DNA of 64,000 nucleotides from Petrosia ficiformis (GCA_947044365.1 OX345636.1:27827466-27891465); one strand, 5' to 3'; positions 1 through 11,799 are shown, counted from the stretch's first letter. Translations and numbers: made by a program. The notes: a model not told the origin generated them from the sequence alone.

Positions 1-208
1 GTACTGAGACACCTCTTTAGGGTACTGTGGGGTAGGTACAGTACCTACCAGTACCCTGGTAAAAGTATATTATGTAGTTCACCACACAACAGCAACCATT
101 GAGGTGCCTGTGGTTTCACAAGGTGCTTTATTAGTTCCCAACACTGCAAAGGAGGTACTCTGAGGTAACTGTATCTAAAGTAACCACAGAATAGTCAACA
201 GCACAAGG

Positions 209-216
209 TATATAAG
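209..216 (+). promoter_or_regulatory. TATA box of the BEN-domain gene
   Basis: TATATAAG lies 42 bases before the chosen ATG at 258. That leaves room for a short 5' UTR of about 15-20 bases, as for a TATA-driven metazoan gene. Confidence 0.5.
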
Positions 217-257
217 CTAGACATCTTTTTTACTATTTTGTTTTGGCAACAAGTGGA

Positions 258-2133
258 ATGGCTCAAGACAAGTGGATTTGGGTGACTTGGGTAAATAATG
301 GAAGGTCTTGTTACAATGGAAAGACACATAAAGTACCACAAGATACAATAGTAGAACCCTCTGAAAATCTAAAGGAAGGTGATCAAATCACTGTATATTG
401 GGAAGGAGGAAAACGAAAGTTTTGGAATGCCGTTGTTGCTGCTCCAATAACAACAAAACGATCTTCTTCAACTGACTGTCCAATTCCTGCGAAAAAACCA
501 AACCCAAAACAGAAGCTATTCAAGAAAACCACCAGTACATGTAAATTCCTTACACCTGCTGCACAAAGTCCAGCAACCAATCATCAATCAGTTGCTGTAC
601 AAACAGCTCGAGAGAACACAACCACTTCAGTAGCTACACAAACTGCAATCACAATCTGTAAGTACATACATGTACATGTACATCTCATATTCTATACATC
701 AGTTCACTATTTTCTTTACGTTATACAGTCATTGACAAAGGTAGTCAAACTGAATCGTATCTTCCTCCGTCTCAAGGTAACTACTTCATTTGTTTTATGT
801 GTTTGTGAATTACAGTAAGAATTACTGTTTAAGCCTTGAGTACATACTCTAGTTAGCTGCATACAATGTACATGTACATATGCAACTTAATACTGAAGCT
901 GCCAATGGTATGGTAGACACTTTTCTTCCATAGCTATTATTAATACCTCTAGTTAATTATAGTTTCCCATAGTTAACTAATAATAAATCACAAAGCTACT
1001 GTAAAAACTATAACCAACTAAAATGAAAATTGGCCAATATGGGCACTTTTAGTTAGTTAACTAGAACTAAAACCCTTTTAGTAAGCCTAATATTATTTTA
1101 GTTAATTAAACTATAATTACAACTAAAAGTTAATTGTCATTTTTCTTAAACTAAAACAACACTACATACAATAGGAAATAATGATGCTTGTAACATGTTG
1201 CATGTAACAGCCAACATTACAATGCAAAATAGAAAAGCATTTTACATGCAAAAACATTGCATAGATACATGTATTAAAACAAGTTTTTAGTTCCAACAGT
1301 TGCATATGTATTTCAATCAACAATATTTTCTAGAGCTTTATAATAATTTAAAAATAATATTATATAATACATGTCCTGTTGTGTGTACATTTCACTTGCA
1401 CATGTAAACTTTCACACCACACACATTTTGACACATACTTATAAATTATAAATTAAATTAACAAATGCGATTTCACATAATCTTTTTTTATATTGTAGAT
1501 ATCCTACAGAGGATTTCAGAGATGGAAGGAAGACTGATTTCAGAGATCAAATGTATCCAACCAGCAATTCATCCACAGCCAAATTTTGGTTATGATCCAG
1601 ACGTTGAAGAGTGCCTTAGCTTGCTATCCTCGAATGTGCATCCATCTGGATCATCTGTGATAGAACCAAGTACATGTAATTACTACCAGGAAATACCTAG
1701 CTCTTCACAAGTGCCATTTCAGCATCCTATACAAGATAGTCAGCCACAATTACCAGACGTTCAACAGCAAATTCAAGTGTACAACATGTCACCACCTCCT
1801 ACAGCCTGGCAGATACAACTGCCAGAAACACCAAAACCACAGAAAATTCAAAACCTTCTGTGCAAGCAGCGATATCAGGATATCACGAAAGCTGGTGAAC
1901 TAGCTGTTCGGTTAGCAGTTATCATGTTTGGAACAGAAGTTATGAAAATTAGTGGTTTAGGAGATAATCAAGGAAAGTTGGTCCCCCTGAATGAAGAAAA
2001 GATGAGGGAAATCGAGGACATTGTGAAACGTATGTATCGGGGAAAAGGTAATACAGACAAAATATGGAAGGGAAAATGTCGCAACGCAATAGCCAAGAAG
2101 TGTGAACGTTTGAGGAATCAAGGACCAAATTAA
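258..2133 (+). CDS. BEN-domain protein, three exons, 360 aa
   Basis: Exons are 258-657, 729-776 and 1499-2133; they join in frame (1083 nt) with GTAAGT and GTAACT donors and TACAG and TGTAG acceptors. A TTG 15 bases upstream was not used because ATG 258 follows the TATA box. The N-terminus (about residues 1-55) is tryptophan-rich (WIWVTWV, GDQITVYWEGGKRKFW) and resembles a small SH3/Tudor-like barrel; this is inference. A low-complexity Gln/Thr/Ser linker follows, then a short coiled coil (ILQRISEMEGRLISEI). The last 80 residues match a BEN domain (GELAVRLAVIMFGTEVM, then WKGKCRNAIAKKCERLRNQ). BEN domains bind DNA and recruit chromatin factors, so a nuclear role is likely. It sits directly upstream of a Tc1 transposase in the same orientation. 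Confidence 0.8.
900..1164. repeat. TTAGTTAACTAAAA-type MITE copy in BEN intron 2
   Basis: Intron 2 (777-1498) contains a segment rich in AGTTAACTATAACTAAAA words that ends in CTAAAACAACACT. It shares the internal phrase GGCCAATATGGGCACTTTT with copies near 25678, 29525 and 30554. The left end is degraded. Confidence 0.6.
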
Positions 2134-2752
2134 TACATGAACTTAATTCAGTAACTTCACACTTGATCTTTAACCAGCAAGTCTCACAAATCTGTATGGT
2201 ACCCATTTATGTCTTATGAGATATACATGTATAAGTAATCCAGTAAGCTATGACTACTCTTGACTAATAATTTCCCTTTACTGTGAGATTAATGTACTTA
2301 ACTGATCAGACACTTTGTCCAGTTAAATGCAATTTTGTCCATACAAAGCAGTGAAATGGCCGGAAAATGGCCAATTGCTGGATGTTATTTCGAGCACTAT
2401 AATGTGATTGGCTGTAGATCACATGACCTATATCACAATGGTAATTTACACTTTTACGTATGTTGTTTATATATTGGAATGATAGTGATGGGTGCTAATG
2501 ATAAAATTGAAACAATAAGATATCAATTTTTCTCATCAAATGTCACTTTTATTGATACTGCAACCATTTTAATTAAATTGTGCAAGACAGAAAATTATAG
2601 TCGATAACAATACCATATCGTTACCATAAATTAGTCTCGTCCCAGCTTGTTTAGAGCATGGGAAGATGGGGACGAGACTAACCATCAATATTGCAAATAT
2701 CAATAAAGTTTTGATATGCACTGTAGGTCTTATACAATGTATTTCATTGTTC
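2134..2752. other. Intergenic stretch without a recognised gene
   Basis: No convincing coding region is visible between the BEN gene and the inverted repeat at 2753. It contains a perfect 13-bp hairpin (2631-2643 against 2669-2681; TTAGTCTCGTCCC) with a 25-base loop. TAGTCTCG recurs near 11992 and 12318. Confidence 0.5.
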
Positions 2753-2906
2753 ATATTCTTTGTGATTAATTTTGAGCTTTATGGAAACAAAATAATGTTT
2801 ATATGTACATGTACATGTAGCTAAAGAAGGCTCTTGGGCCAAAACATTCTGTTCACAGAACTATTGTATTGTTTCCATAAAGCTCAAAATTAATCACAAA
2901 GAATAT
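2753..2906. repeat. Perfect 38-bp inverted repeat, MITE-like
   Basis: Arms at 2753-2790 and 2869-2906 are exact reverse complements over 38 bp. The 78-bp spacer contains TACATGTACATGTA. No coding sequence is present; it is probably a small foldback transposon. Confidence 0.75.
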
Positions 2907-3037
2907 AAATAAATTATTGATATATTGCCCACCACTGTGGTATAATAGACTTGTAGTACCCTACACTACGCTGTAGTACAGTACAGGATGCAGAAGTTCT
3001 GCACTAATTGGCATGCCAAGAGGCAGGGACTGATTAT

Positions 3038-3045
3038 TATAAAAA
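3038..3045 (+). promoter_or_regulatory. TATA box of the Tc1 transposase
   Basis: TATAAAAA lies 66 bases before the transposase ATG, inside the left end of the element. Confidence 0.45.
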
Positions 3046-3103
3046 CACAGTGTACCTAAGGTGTACTATTAGTTAATTACATATACCAGTACAAAAGAAG
3101 AAA

Positions 3104-4114
3104 ATGTCAAAACTTAGTTTGTCAGCTAAAAGGATAATTCTGAATTTTTTTTCTATTGGTCTCAGCACTGCTCAGATTGTACAACAACTGGAAGGTGAAC
3201 ACAACATTACAGTATCCCGTCAAGCTATCAATCGATTTCTTCTGCAATACAAGACAACAAATCGCTTAGTGAGAAAGCCTGGATCTGGGAGGCCAAGCAA
3301 GATAACTGATGCTGTTCTTCGAGCTGTTGAAGCTAAAATGAATGCTGATGATGAAACAACTGCAATACAATTAGCTACTGTACTTAATCAATGTGGAATA
3401 TTCCTTAGTCTTGCAACAATTAAAAGGAGTCGACAGCTTCTAGGATGGACATTCCATGGTACACGCTACTGTCAACTTATACGACCAGCAAACAAGGAAA
3501 AACGGTTGTCCTGGGCCACTAAATGTCTTGCTGAAAATGACGATTTTGATGATGTCATCTGGAGTGATGAGACATCTGTTCAGCTAGAACTTCACAGAAG
3601 ACATTGCTTTCGAAAAATGAACCAACCACCTAAATTAAAGCCCAAACCCAAACATCCCATAAAAGTTCATGTATGGGCAGCTATAAGCAAAAGAGGAGCT
3701 ACAAATGTGTGCATATTCGAAGGGAAAATGGATGCATCATTTTATATTAAGATTCTTGAACACTACTTATTGCCATTCATCAATAGCAATTTTCCATCTA
3801 CACATAGATTTATGCAGGATAATGATCCAAAGCATACATCAAGACAGACACGTTCTTTTTTTGAAGATAATGGGGTTACTTGGTGGCCTACTCCACCTGA
3901 ATCACCTGACTGTAACCCTATAGAGAACATGTGGCATGAGCTGAAAGAGTTCATTCGTCGTGAAGTCAAACCAAGAGGTAAGCAGGAACTTATTGAAGGC
4001 ATTCAAAGATTTTGGACAACTGTTGATGCAGGAAAATGCTGTCGTTATATCAACCATTTGGAAAAAGTTATTCCTAAGGTTATTGAAAAACAGGGAGAAG
4101 CCACTGGCTACTAA
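3104..4114 (+). CDS. Tc1-family transposase, apparently intact (336 aa)
   Basis: This is a single-exon cut-and-paste transposase of typical Tc1 length. The N-terminal helix-turn-helix region (residues about 5-115) carries the GRPS hook at residues 62-65. The catalytic acidic residues are D155 (VIWSDET), D239 (FMQDNDPKHTS) and E274 (SPDCNPIENMW). The second Asp and the Glu are separated by 34 residues, the DD34E signature of Tc1. No stop or frameshift interrupts the frame, so the copy could still be active or recently inserted. An AATAAA at 4162-4167 would serve as polyadenylation signal. Shadow frames inside it were discarded. Confidence 0.95.
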   Translation: MSKLSLSAKRIILNFFSIGLSTAQIVQQLEGEHNITVSRQAINRFLLQYKTTNRLVRKPGSGRPSKITDAVLRAVEAKMNADDETTAIQLATVLNQCGIFLSLATIKRSRQLLGWTFHGTRYCQLIRPANKEKRLSWATKCLAENDDFDDVIWSDETSVQLELHRRHCFRKMNQPPKLKPKPKHPIKVHVWAAISKRGATNVCIFEGKMDASFYIKILEHYLLPFINSNFPSTHRFMQDNDPKHTSRQTRSFFEDNGVTWWPTPPESPDCNPIENMWHELKEFIRREVKPRGKQELIEGIQRFWTTVDAGKCCRYINHLEKVIPKVIEKQGEATGY

Positions 4115-4161
4115 ACTGAGGTTTTTCTTTAGTAACACAAACTAGCAACATCTATGTTTAT

Positions 4162-4167
4162 AATAAA
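4162..4167 (+). terminator. Polyadenylation signal of the Tc1 transposase
   Basis: AATAAA lies 48 bases after the stop codon of the transposase. Confidence 0.5.
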
Positions 4168-4576
4168 TAATATATTTGTCATTGTATAATGATACACAAA
4201 AAAACTATTTTTGTATCTTTTTTAATTGATGATAACAATTGCCTAATAATGCATTAACAGCATGCAAATTTACACTATCAAAGTGTGTTGTGGGTACATG
4301 CTGAGTGGTCTGATTGACCACAACTTGTAGCTGTTAGGTCTTTCACAGGGTATTTGTGGCCAGTTGTGGGTACCCCACAGTACCTTTCTGTACACTAAAC
4401 TACAGCGTACTACATCATACATATGTACTGCAACTATACCGTAATACCCATTATTGTGTACCTAGGGTAGGTACCCATACACTGTATTACAGAGAAGTAC
4501 ACCACAGAATGCTGAATGGGTAACTTGTGCTACGCCACCTTGACAAATTTTTTTTGAGCTGTACCGTATATATATA

Positions 4577-4625
4577 TAGTTCAAGCCCGTGGGAAAGCAA
4601 TCATAGGGATGGCCCTACTTAATTG
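4577..4625. repeat. Terminal fragment of dispersed repeat family A
   Basis: The phrase CCGTGGGAAAGCAATCATAG followed by GGATGGCCCTAC is the end of the roughly 0.5-kb family A element described at 18462 and 61642. Only this end is present here. Confidence 0.6.
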
Positions 4626-4782
4626 AAACAATCACAATGTATACACAATTAACTAAACATGTACACGCGTCCCTCTATAAAAAAAAAACAAATACAAAGA
4701 AACAAATGCAGATGTGAAGTTCGTGAATCATTATCCAACCCTTGTAAATAATTGATGATTATGGTATGGAACCTAAACTCAC

Positions 4783-7700
4783 TTGTACTTATCTCCAGTA
4801 TGAGGATGTGGTTCCAGTTTACATCTGTATAACACAGGGTCTCTCATACATCCATTATCAGATTCTGGGTCAATACTAGCACGAAGACAACACTGCAAAC
4901 CACGAGGTGTCCCTTTCTTCATCTCTTCCCACAGCTTAAAATTTTCCTCAACAGCTAAAAACAAAGAAGTACATGTACATGTATAACAATAATTGTCAGT
5001 GAAAATTATGAAATAGATTGCAATTTTAAAATGTTTTTATATGTACAGTATCTGACAAAAGAAACTTGCATGATTCACGCAACAATAACGAGTAAATTAC
5101 CACATAATTGTGAGCAAGTTCATGGATTGCGTATTCACACAATCGTGCATGCATGATTTTTTGTGGGAGTGGCTGAGTGAAAATTATATATCTCTGCAGA
5201 TCTGCACGTGGGTGGTCAGTTGTAACTCACAATTGCCATTTCACCACTCTTCTGTTACCAGAAGAGTACATGGAAACACAACTCAACTTGCTTGAAGACT
5301 ATTTCTGTCGAATCACAGCTTGAAATCATGTACAATTAAAGTAATAGCTCCTACTACATCGAGCTAGCTCTAAGCTTTCTGAACTGACGGTCACTTTCTT
5401 GCTCCACCTATTTCATTTCATGCGCTTGATTGAAGCCACAAAACAGTAACTCACAGTCGCTATTTCGCAACTTTCAGAAGACGTCTGGTAGCAAAAGAGT
5501 TCATTGAAACACAACTCATCTTGCATGAAGCTTATTGCTGTCGAATCACAGCTTGAAATGTAGTACAATTGAAGTAGTGGCTGCTACAACTTCGAGCTGG
5601 CTCTAAGCATGACTGGCAATTTCTAGCTCCACCCATTTATTTCATCCACGTAATTGAAGCTGTTTTCATGTCTGGATTTTAGTGCTTGTAATCTTATACT
5701 ACATGTATATAGCTAGTAGGACTTGGAGTGTAAGTTGTAATGCACACACACAAATATAACATAATCTCAGTATAATAATTGTAATAATTATGTACTAGAA
5801 GCCATTAATTATCCCACTTTATGCTACATGTACATGTACATGTATTTGCTACATGTATCTCATCCTCTCTAAACCCTTTAATAATACTTTTTTTAATACC
5901 AATTAGCAGTGTTAGATCTAGGGGAGTGAAAGTGGGAGACCCCAACAGAAATTTGCATGTACATCATTTTTTTGTAAAAATGTGTTATATCGAAAATAAA
6001 CAATAATTAATTAATTCTGAAAGCCACTTTGAACGAAACTTTTCTCTGGACTCACATGTGCCTCTTGAGGGAGCACCACCATCCTGCTCTACTGTAGTGC
6101 TTTTATGCCTTTTGCTCGCTGGTGGTGAGCACACTTTCTCGTCACTGTTTTCAATATTGCTTGACACCCAATCTTCAAATTCATCACTGTTGTAGTCGCT
6201 AGACAGAATACTATCTCAATCCTCATCGTCACTTGAAGCATGATTTCTGGCAGTTTCTGATCCCTTATTGAAGCTATCACTGGCTTCCTTGGCCTTTCTT
6301 GTAAACTATCGATCTAGAGTCGCCATTTTACTATTGAAACATGCAGTGCACGTGACCAAACATGCTTGAACACGTGGAGGAAAACGTGCTTTGGCTTTGA
6401 TTTCAAGCGAGTTTCAGCTAAAAGTAGGTGCAACAAAAGCGCCCTGTGCCCCCCCTAGATCTAACACTGGCAATTAACCATTTCTTACTGCAGCTAATGT
6501 GCAAAATTCTGTTATGTACCATACCATTCATTAACTGAGTAAGCCAATGCAACTAATGCAACTTGATAAGCAAATAAAGTAAACTTATTCACTCATCATT
6601 TCACAATTTTCAACAGGAAATCAATAAAATTTGTTATCTAAGATGATTAATAATAGCTCTTCTTGGCTACAAAATGTACATGCATAATGGCAGAATCACA
6701 AGCAATTCTTGATAATTACATGTACAACATGTACATGTACTTTGCAGGAAAGTGAAAATTAGGTCTCACATAACATGAACATTGTAGTAGAGATTTAACA
6801 TTACAAGATTGTGCATGTGTAACATAGGGCTGCAACGAATATTCGCTCCATTCGGATATTCGCTCTTTATTTTTGTATTCAGTTAGCATCAGGATATTCG
6901 TTTAATATTTTTGCACATGCGTAGAAATTGAACACATGAAATTATAATTGCAATAAAATGGCCACAGAGAGGTTTCTTGCTCCGTGTTACTGGCTTTCTA
7001 CACCTGTAGAGTACTGAACAGATAGTTTAAACAACTTTGGCTGTTGTTATAAACATCTATAGCAACTGTTAACAGCAAAATGGTGAGCTAATATTTGATA
7101 TCTCACTAGAAACGAGTTATGACAAAATTTCACTGAAAGCAAGCGAATATCCTGATATTCGTTCGTTAAACTACATGTAAGTGAATATCCGGATACCAAA
7201 AACTACTATTCGTTGCAGCCCTAGTGTAACATCAACAAAAGTATCAAACGGGACTAAACATGTACATACACAGTATACCTCTATATCCAAGGGAAACCTT
7301 TGAAGGGTATTCTTTACTAGAGTTTGTTCAGATATGAAGTTGTACCATCTCTCAAGATTTTGACATCCATCAACAGAAATCCCTTGATAAACTATAAAGA
7401 CAAATGAATGCTGAAAGACCTCATCATCTACATGTAGTAGTGACGGTCTAGGGCTGGGAATCGGCTGAGATTCTGAAATCGATCATCACTAACTTCAAAT
7501 CGATTGATAATCGATTAAAATCAGCGGAAGTAATTAGGCCAATTAAGTCAATTAATACAGGAAACTCCTCCCATTTGATCATCAAAAAGGCTTTCTATCA
7601 CTTCCATATCGTACATTACTTGCCGTCACATGCTTGAAAAGTATGTCTTCTTGAATAATTAGCATAATCAATATCATAGACTTATAATCGATAATCAGGA

Positions 7701-10700
7701 GAATTTTCAATATCGATTGATTAATCGTCCCAGCCCTATCATTTACCATCAGCCTTTAATACATAGTAACTACATTGTATACACATCATTCTCCTCGTCA
7801 CAAAGTGTAAACAGAAGGGTAATCATTTTGTCTGTCTACAAAATATAGTTGTTCTACCTGAAAAAAGTTCCTAAAGTTCTATAAGAACATTTTAAAAATA
7901 AGAAGAGTGGATAATAACTATAATAACTACATGTACATGTATAATTGGCTGTTGTGTTTCAGGCAAGAGTGAGAAAGTCAGCCATGACTACTGAATGATG
8001 ACAGCACAAAGCAATCATAGGGATACATATCTCTACATATACATTGTGTATATCTTGATTTTAGGAGTACAAAATCTGTTCAATTCAGTGGTATGAACAT
8101 ACGGTTACTACAGAAATACTCTAAATAAAAGAAAAAGTACATCAATGTTTTCCCCAGTGTGTCTAAGCACATTCTGTGGCCTTCAAAAAAAAAACAACAG
8201 GAAATGAGTGTGACAACAACCATGCCCTCAATTAATTAACTAATGCATCTGATATCTATGACTTCCTTAGATGGTCTTCTGTCAGTTAAATGCCTATACT
8301 GTTTAAAATATGGCAGTTACACTTTCATGAATACAAGTCATTAAACATGTCACTGTTGGGTGTTGCTCTTGGGCATAACTTTAAAACTAAAAGGTATTAG
8401 AAAAACCCAACAAGCAAACACACAAAACGATGACAGGAACCCTCAACACTGCCTACACAAGTGAGGAACAATAAAATCCATGTATTACACACCTCTTAGT
8501 GCACTATACACTGCTACATCAGCTAGTGATAGTGAATATCCAACTAGAAATACTCTAGGAGTTAGCACTGTATCCAAGCATGACTTAACATTTTTAATGT
8601 CACATTGTACAGAAATGGAAGTCACACTGTACTCCAACCAGTGGTCAATCTAAAATGTAAATATTAATTGTGATTGTAATACTGCTGTATTCAAGTAATT
8701 ACAAATTTTAAATAGTACATGTATATCAACAGATTTTCATTTAAAACTACAATATTACTAATAAAACTGAAGAGTACCATTTTCTACTTGAACTACTGCA
8801 TAGTAAATTATTGTGTGATAATTTAATATGGAGATTACACCTTAAATCCTATTTCAATTTCTGTTGGAAAATTCTAGTGAGCCCACTGCTGCAGACTAAA
8901 CCTTGAAAACAATATATCTTGAATGACCGTCCTTATAATTATATCTGCAGTGTTTAGGTTATCATGACTTTTGACTAATTTCTGGCCAAAACAATTATAG
9001 TAATAACTACTGTTTTTAATCATAGACAAAATAACAAAACATCTACATATTGCATATCATACCTCAGCCTTCTCTAGAGCAGTTTTACCATATAAACCAC
9101 ACTGAGGTACAACTCTACACAAATAACGAGCTACTGCTAGGGCACCTGAAATAGTACTACCACTGTAAAAAGAAATAAAATGTATATAGTAATTTAAAAA
9201 GGACAAATAACTACATGTACATTCAAAAGATTGGGCCAATTTAAAACATGCTTTTGTGAGAGGAAAGCAAGAGAAAAATTAATTGCTCTATGATTCCCTA
9301 GTCTCATCAGCCAGACTCTCTCCATTTCAAGATCAGATGACAGGACCGTAGTTGGGTAAATCAAACTGACTTTTCTATCATAGCTAAGAAATTTGGTCGC
9401 AGGAGTTGGCATGCAATTAGACCACGTGAACTGTGAATATCGTTATAAGTATTCATTAGAACATGGCAAGTGAAAGAGAGTACATTTAACTGATCTATTA
9501 CTGCTGCTCTTCTGATTTCTTAAACTACATGTACATTGTGTGCATGTATGTACATGTACATAATGATGTTCCTTGAAGATTTCCATAACTTTTCAGGAAC
9601 AGAGTGACTTCCTAAGTCCACTGTGTAGACACCAGAATACACCATTCTTGGAAAACAGCTTTTTTTCTGCCTCATATTTAAACATAATTCTTTAGCAAAA
9701 TTACATAATGTCATTAGCTATCTTAGATATTTAGTATAACAGTCATTTCGCTGGTGGAAGCACAGACTAGTTTTATTTGCATGTGATGTCATCAATAGCA
9801 ACTTTATTGCTTAGAAGGTCCACTTATTTTTTTCCGTTTTTTTTTTTTGGACAATTTCTATTGTTCTACATGTACATGTATATGAGGATAAAGTGCTGCT
9901 GCATAGTTGAAGTAAATTAGAATCATGAATAAATAATATCCATGTTGCTATGGTTCGATCAACAATCTCCCCATTTGTCTCGCATTCCTAAATATATCTT
10001 AATGAAGACTCAGAACACATAAATTTTTCCCTCGTTGCTTGGTAGATCTGTTTGCATGTGCAGTCTCACTGAAATAGCATTGTCGGAAACAAAGCCTGCC
10101 TAACTTGAATGATTCCGACATTTAACTGGAGTTTACATTTTACAAGAATTTTTGGTTAAAGCTGTCTTGTTTTGATATGTGATGTTTCATTGTCATTATA
10201 GTGCTGGGAATGAAAGTTTACTGGTTAGAAGTATTTGTTTATATTTACTATTTCTTTTACAGATCGCGGCATCCACTGGAAAATATTGTACGTCTCACAG
10301 CAATTGACAGCTGTCATCTAGTCGATTTTTTCCATTGGTCATGTTTCATGTTCTGTACAAGCATTTTACATAGGAATTTGTTTAATAATTATTATTCAAT
10401 ATGAATAATTATAATTATTTGCAAGTGTTATTACAAAGAATACAGCAGACGTGACAAAAATGCTGTGTCTTATAAATCAAGTTGACTTAGCTAGCACTAA
10501 AACAACTTTATTTTACAAGACACCTTACCTGCCATCTGGAGAGGAGTGTGGCTCACACATACAACCAAATGTGGGATTATATAAAGTCAACTTGATTTAT
10601 AAGACACCCTACCTGCCATCCAGAGTCTGGCTCATGAGAAGGGCAATTCCCTAGTTTCTATTACAAATGAGGCCATCCTGTACCCCAACCAATGTGGAAT

Positions 10701-10899
10701 GATAAATCACCTAAATGCACAGCAGTACAGCCTGAATGTTTTATAATAATCCAATCAAATATTTTTAAAAACACACCAAATATTTTACTAAATCTCATAC
10801 AATAATTAACTTACTCAGCTAATTTTATTGAAGTACTCTGACCAAGATTTGAACTAATCTTCATATAAGAACTTGTAGCCTCAGCTACAACCAGAGGAA
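4783..10899 (-). CDS. EPRS: Glutamyl-prolyl-tRNA synthetase, 5' part (partial, exons missing)
   Basis: Six minus-strand exons are seen. Five join in frame: 10815-10899, 9063-9162, 8493-8649, 7279-7382; each has AG/GT borders and consistent phases. They encode a GST-like N-terminal domain as in EPRS ([75 protein letters not shown]). The next recognisable exon, 4783-4954, is GluRS core ([47 protein letters not shown]). Exon 7279-7382 ends in phase 0, but 4783-4954 needs one base from the exon before it. About 140-150 residues including the HIGH ATP-binding motif are therefore missing between them, and I find no such exon in 4955-7278. The first coding exon (above 10899) and everything after 4783 are not seen. 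The 3' part of an EPRS gene lies at 56536-62984 on the same strand but in the wrong order for one gene. (Five exon intervals are listed in total; the initial exon was not found.). Confidence 0.88.
5215..5650. repeat. Two diverged tandem copies of a ~230-bp unit
   Basis: Copies near 5215-5440 and 5447-5650 share GTCGAATCACAGCTTGAAAT, CGAGCT(A/G)GCTCTAAGC and CACAACTCA(A/T)CTTGC. They lie in the EPRS interval where the HIGH-motif exons are expected. No coding potential is seen. Confidence 0.7.
5907..6470 (-). mobile_element. Non-autonomous hAT element with a relic first exon
   Basis: Terminal inverted repeats CAGTGTTAGATCTAGGGG (left) and its complement (right) bound 564 bp. The flanks CCAATTAG and GCAATTAA look like a decayed 8-bp target duplication (6 of 8 match). 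The interior carries a minus-strand coding relic (see 5985-6326). Confidence 0.8.
5985..6326 (-). pseudogene. Relic N-terminal exon of a hAT/ZBED-type transposase
   Basis: From ATG 6326 the frame reads an acidic then basic N-terminus ([22 protein letters not shown]) ending in FRSKWLSEL, a pattern seen at the start of many hAT-derived zinc-finger proteins. Two nonsense codons interrupt it near residues 7 and 39. No catalytic region follows. It lies wholly inside the element 5907-6470, so it is a remnant of the parent transposase. The family assignment is inference. Confidence 0.5.
6825..7223. mobile_element. hAT MITE (TAGGGCTGCAACGAATA) with exact 8-bp TSD
   Basis: TAGGGCTGCAACGAATA at the left is matched by TATTCGTTGCAGCCCTA at the right (17 bp). 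The 8-bp target duplication GTGTAACA (6817-6824 and 7224-7231) is exact. The interior has inverted GAATATCC/GGATATTC words and no gene. A truncated copy is at 63497-63735, an internal fragment at 16710-16870 and a diverged copy at 28900-29285. Confidence 0.93.
7449..7738. mobile_element. hAT-like MITE (TAGGGCTGGGA ends)
   Basis: TAGGGCTGGGAATCG at the left and CGTCCCAGCCCTA at the right form terminal inverted repeats, with ATCGATTGATAATCGATT words inside. No target duplication is preserved. Its interior recurs in the chimeric copy at 11812-11979. Confidence 0.75.
7860..8065. repeat. Half copy of dispersed repeat family A
   Basis: The right half of family A is present (AAAGTCAGCCATGACTACTGA, then CAAAGCAATCATAGGGATAC). 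The GC-rich core is missing. It lies in an EPRS intron. Confidence 0.65.
9241..10450. other. EPRS intron without recognised features
   Basis: A+T-rich sequence with scattered ACATGTACATGTA words. No exon, RNA gene or complete element is recognised. Confidence 0.4.
10451..10660. repeat. Inverted and direct repeat pair
   Basis: TCTTATAAATCAAGTTGAC at 10468-10486 is the exact complement of 10586-10604. ACAAGACACCTTACCTGCCATC near 10515 recurs as a near-direct copy near 10600. It is probably a small foldback element. Confidence 0.55.
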
Positions 10900-11402
10900 C
10901 TAATGAAATATAAAACATTTAAAGAAGATATTTTAGGCACGATTTTCTTACTCAAACTTGCAGGTAAAGAGCTCTGAACAGTCAACTCCACAGCTATAGT
11001 CTTTTATCCTGACTGAACAATGGGATTTAGCACGTGTTAGCTGACATGATATGCCAGATGATTACGTCATCGGGATTACGTCACAGGATTAATCATTCGA
11101 ATATTCGTGATCGTACGTAGGGCTAGGGGCATATTCGAAATTATTATAACCACACCCACCTTGATCAAGCGTTATAATGTGTGAGGTGTGGCTCAGCATC
11201 ACAAATGCAGCTTCTTTGCAACTTTCTGGACCTCCTGGAGCAATCTAACACTCACTCAACCTTGCTTACCAATTACTGCAAGCACAGCATCCTCAAATCT
11301 GCAAGCGAACGGTATTTTTCACTTATTCTCCCAACATCCCTTTCTCTCTCACTAGAACCAGCTAGAAAGCAAGTCTATACATCACACATACATCAACATC
11401 CC

Positions 11403-11799
11403 ATTATATATATGTTTGTGTCACTTGCGCGACTATGCGTTGTATACGTAGCTAAGGAAGTTGCGTCATTCCCGGGGGCTCGGTCAATTAATGGGCGTGG
11501 CGCGTAAACGAACGCGCGATCAAGCTCTACACACCAGCAGAAAGAAAGCTGTTGAACTTACGTAGAAACTGGAACTAATAGCTAGCTATTCTGCCTGAAA
11601 TATATTCCTAAATTTCTACAAGGTCCTTTGAAAGGTCAGGAGAGTAGATAATCAAAATAATAACTATAATAAGCTGTTGTCTTTCATGCTTGATAAAGTC
11701 AGCCATGATTACTGAATTCTGCACACCACAAAGCAGTCATATCTTCACTTAAATTTGTAAAGCAATCATAGGGATGTTTTTTTCTCTATATACACTTGT
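11403..11799 (+). repeat. Dispersed repeat family A copy
   Basis: It carries the G+C-rich family core (GGAAGTTGCGTCATTCCCGG, CAATTAATGGGCGTGGCGCG) and the terminal CAATCATAGGGATGTTTTTT. The left end is truncated. No reading frame of note is seen. Confidence 0.8.

Larger units (their letters stand above)
2955..4420 (+). mobile_element. Tc1/mariner-type DNA transposon
   Basis: The intact transposase gene is bracketed by an imperfect terminal inverted repeat. TACGCTGTAGT at 2967-2977 matches the complement of ACTACAGCGTA at 4399-4409, and weaker similarity extends outward (TACAG). The resulting length of about 1.4 kb suits Tc1 elements. Exact ends and the TA target duplication could not be fixed. 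A second inverted pair (GGTACTGTGGGGTA at 21-34, complement at 4371-4384) encloses the BEN gene as well, so the true element may be larger. Confidence 0.65.
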
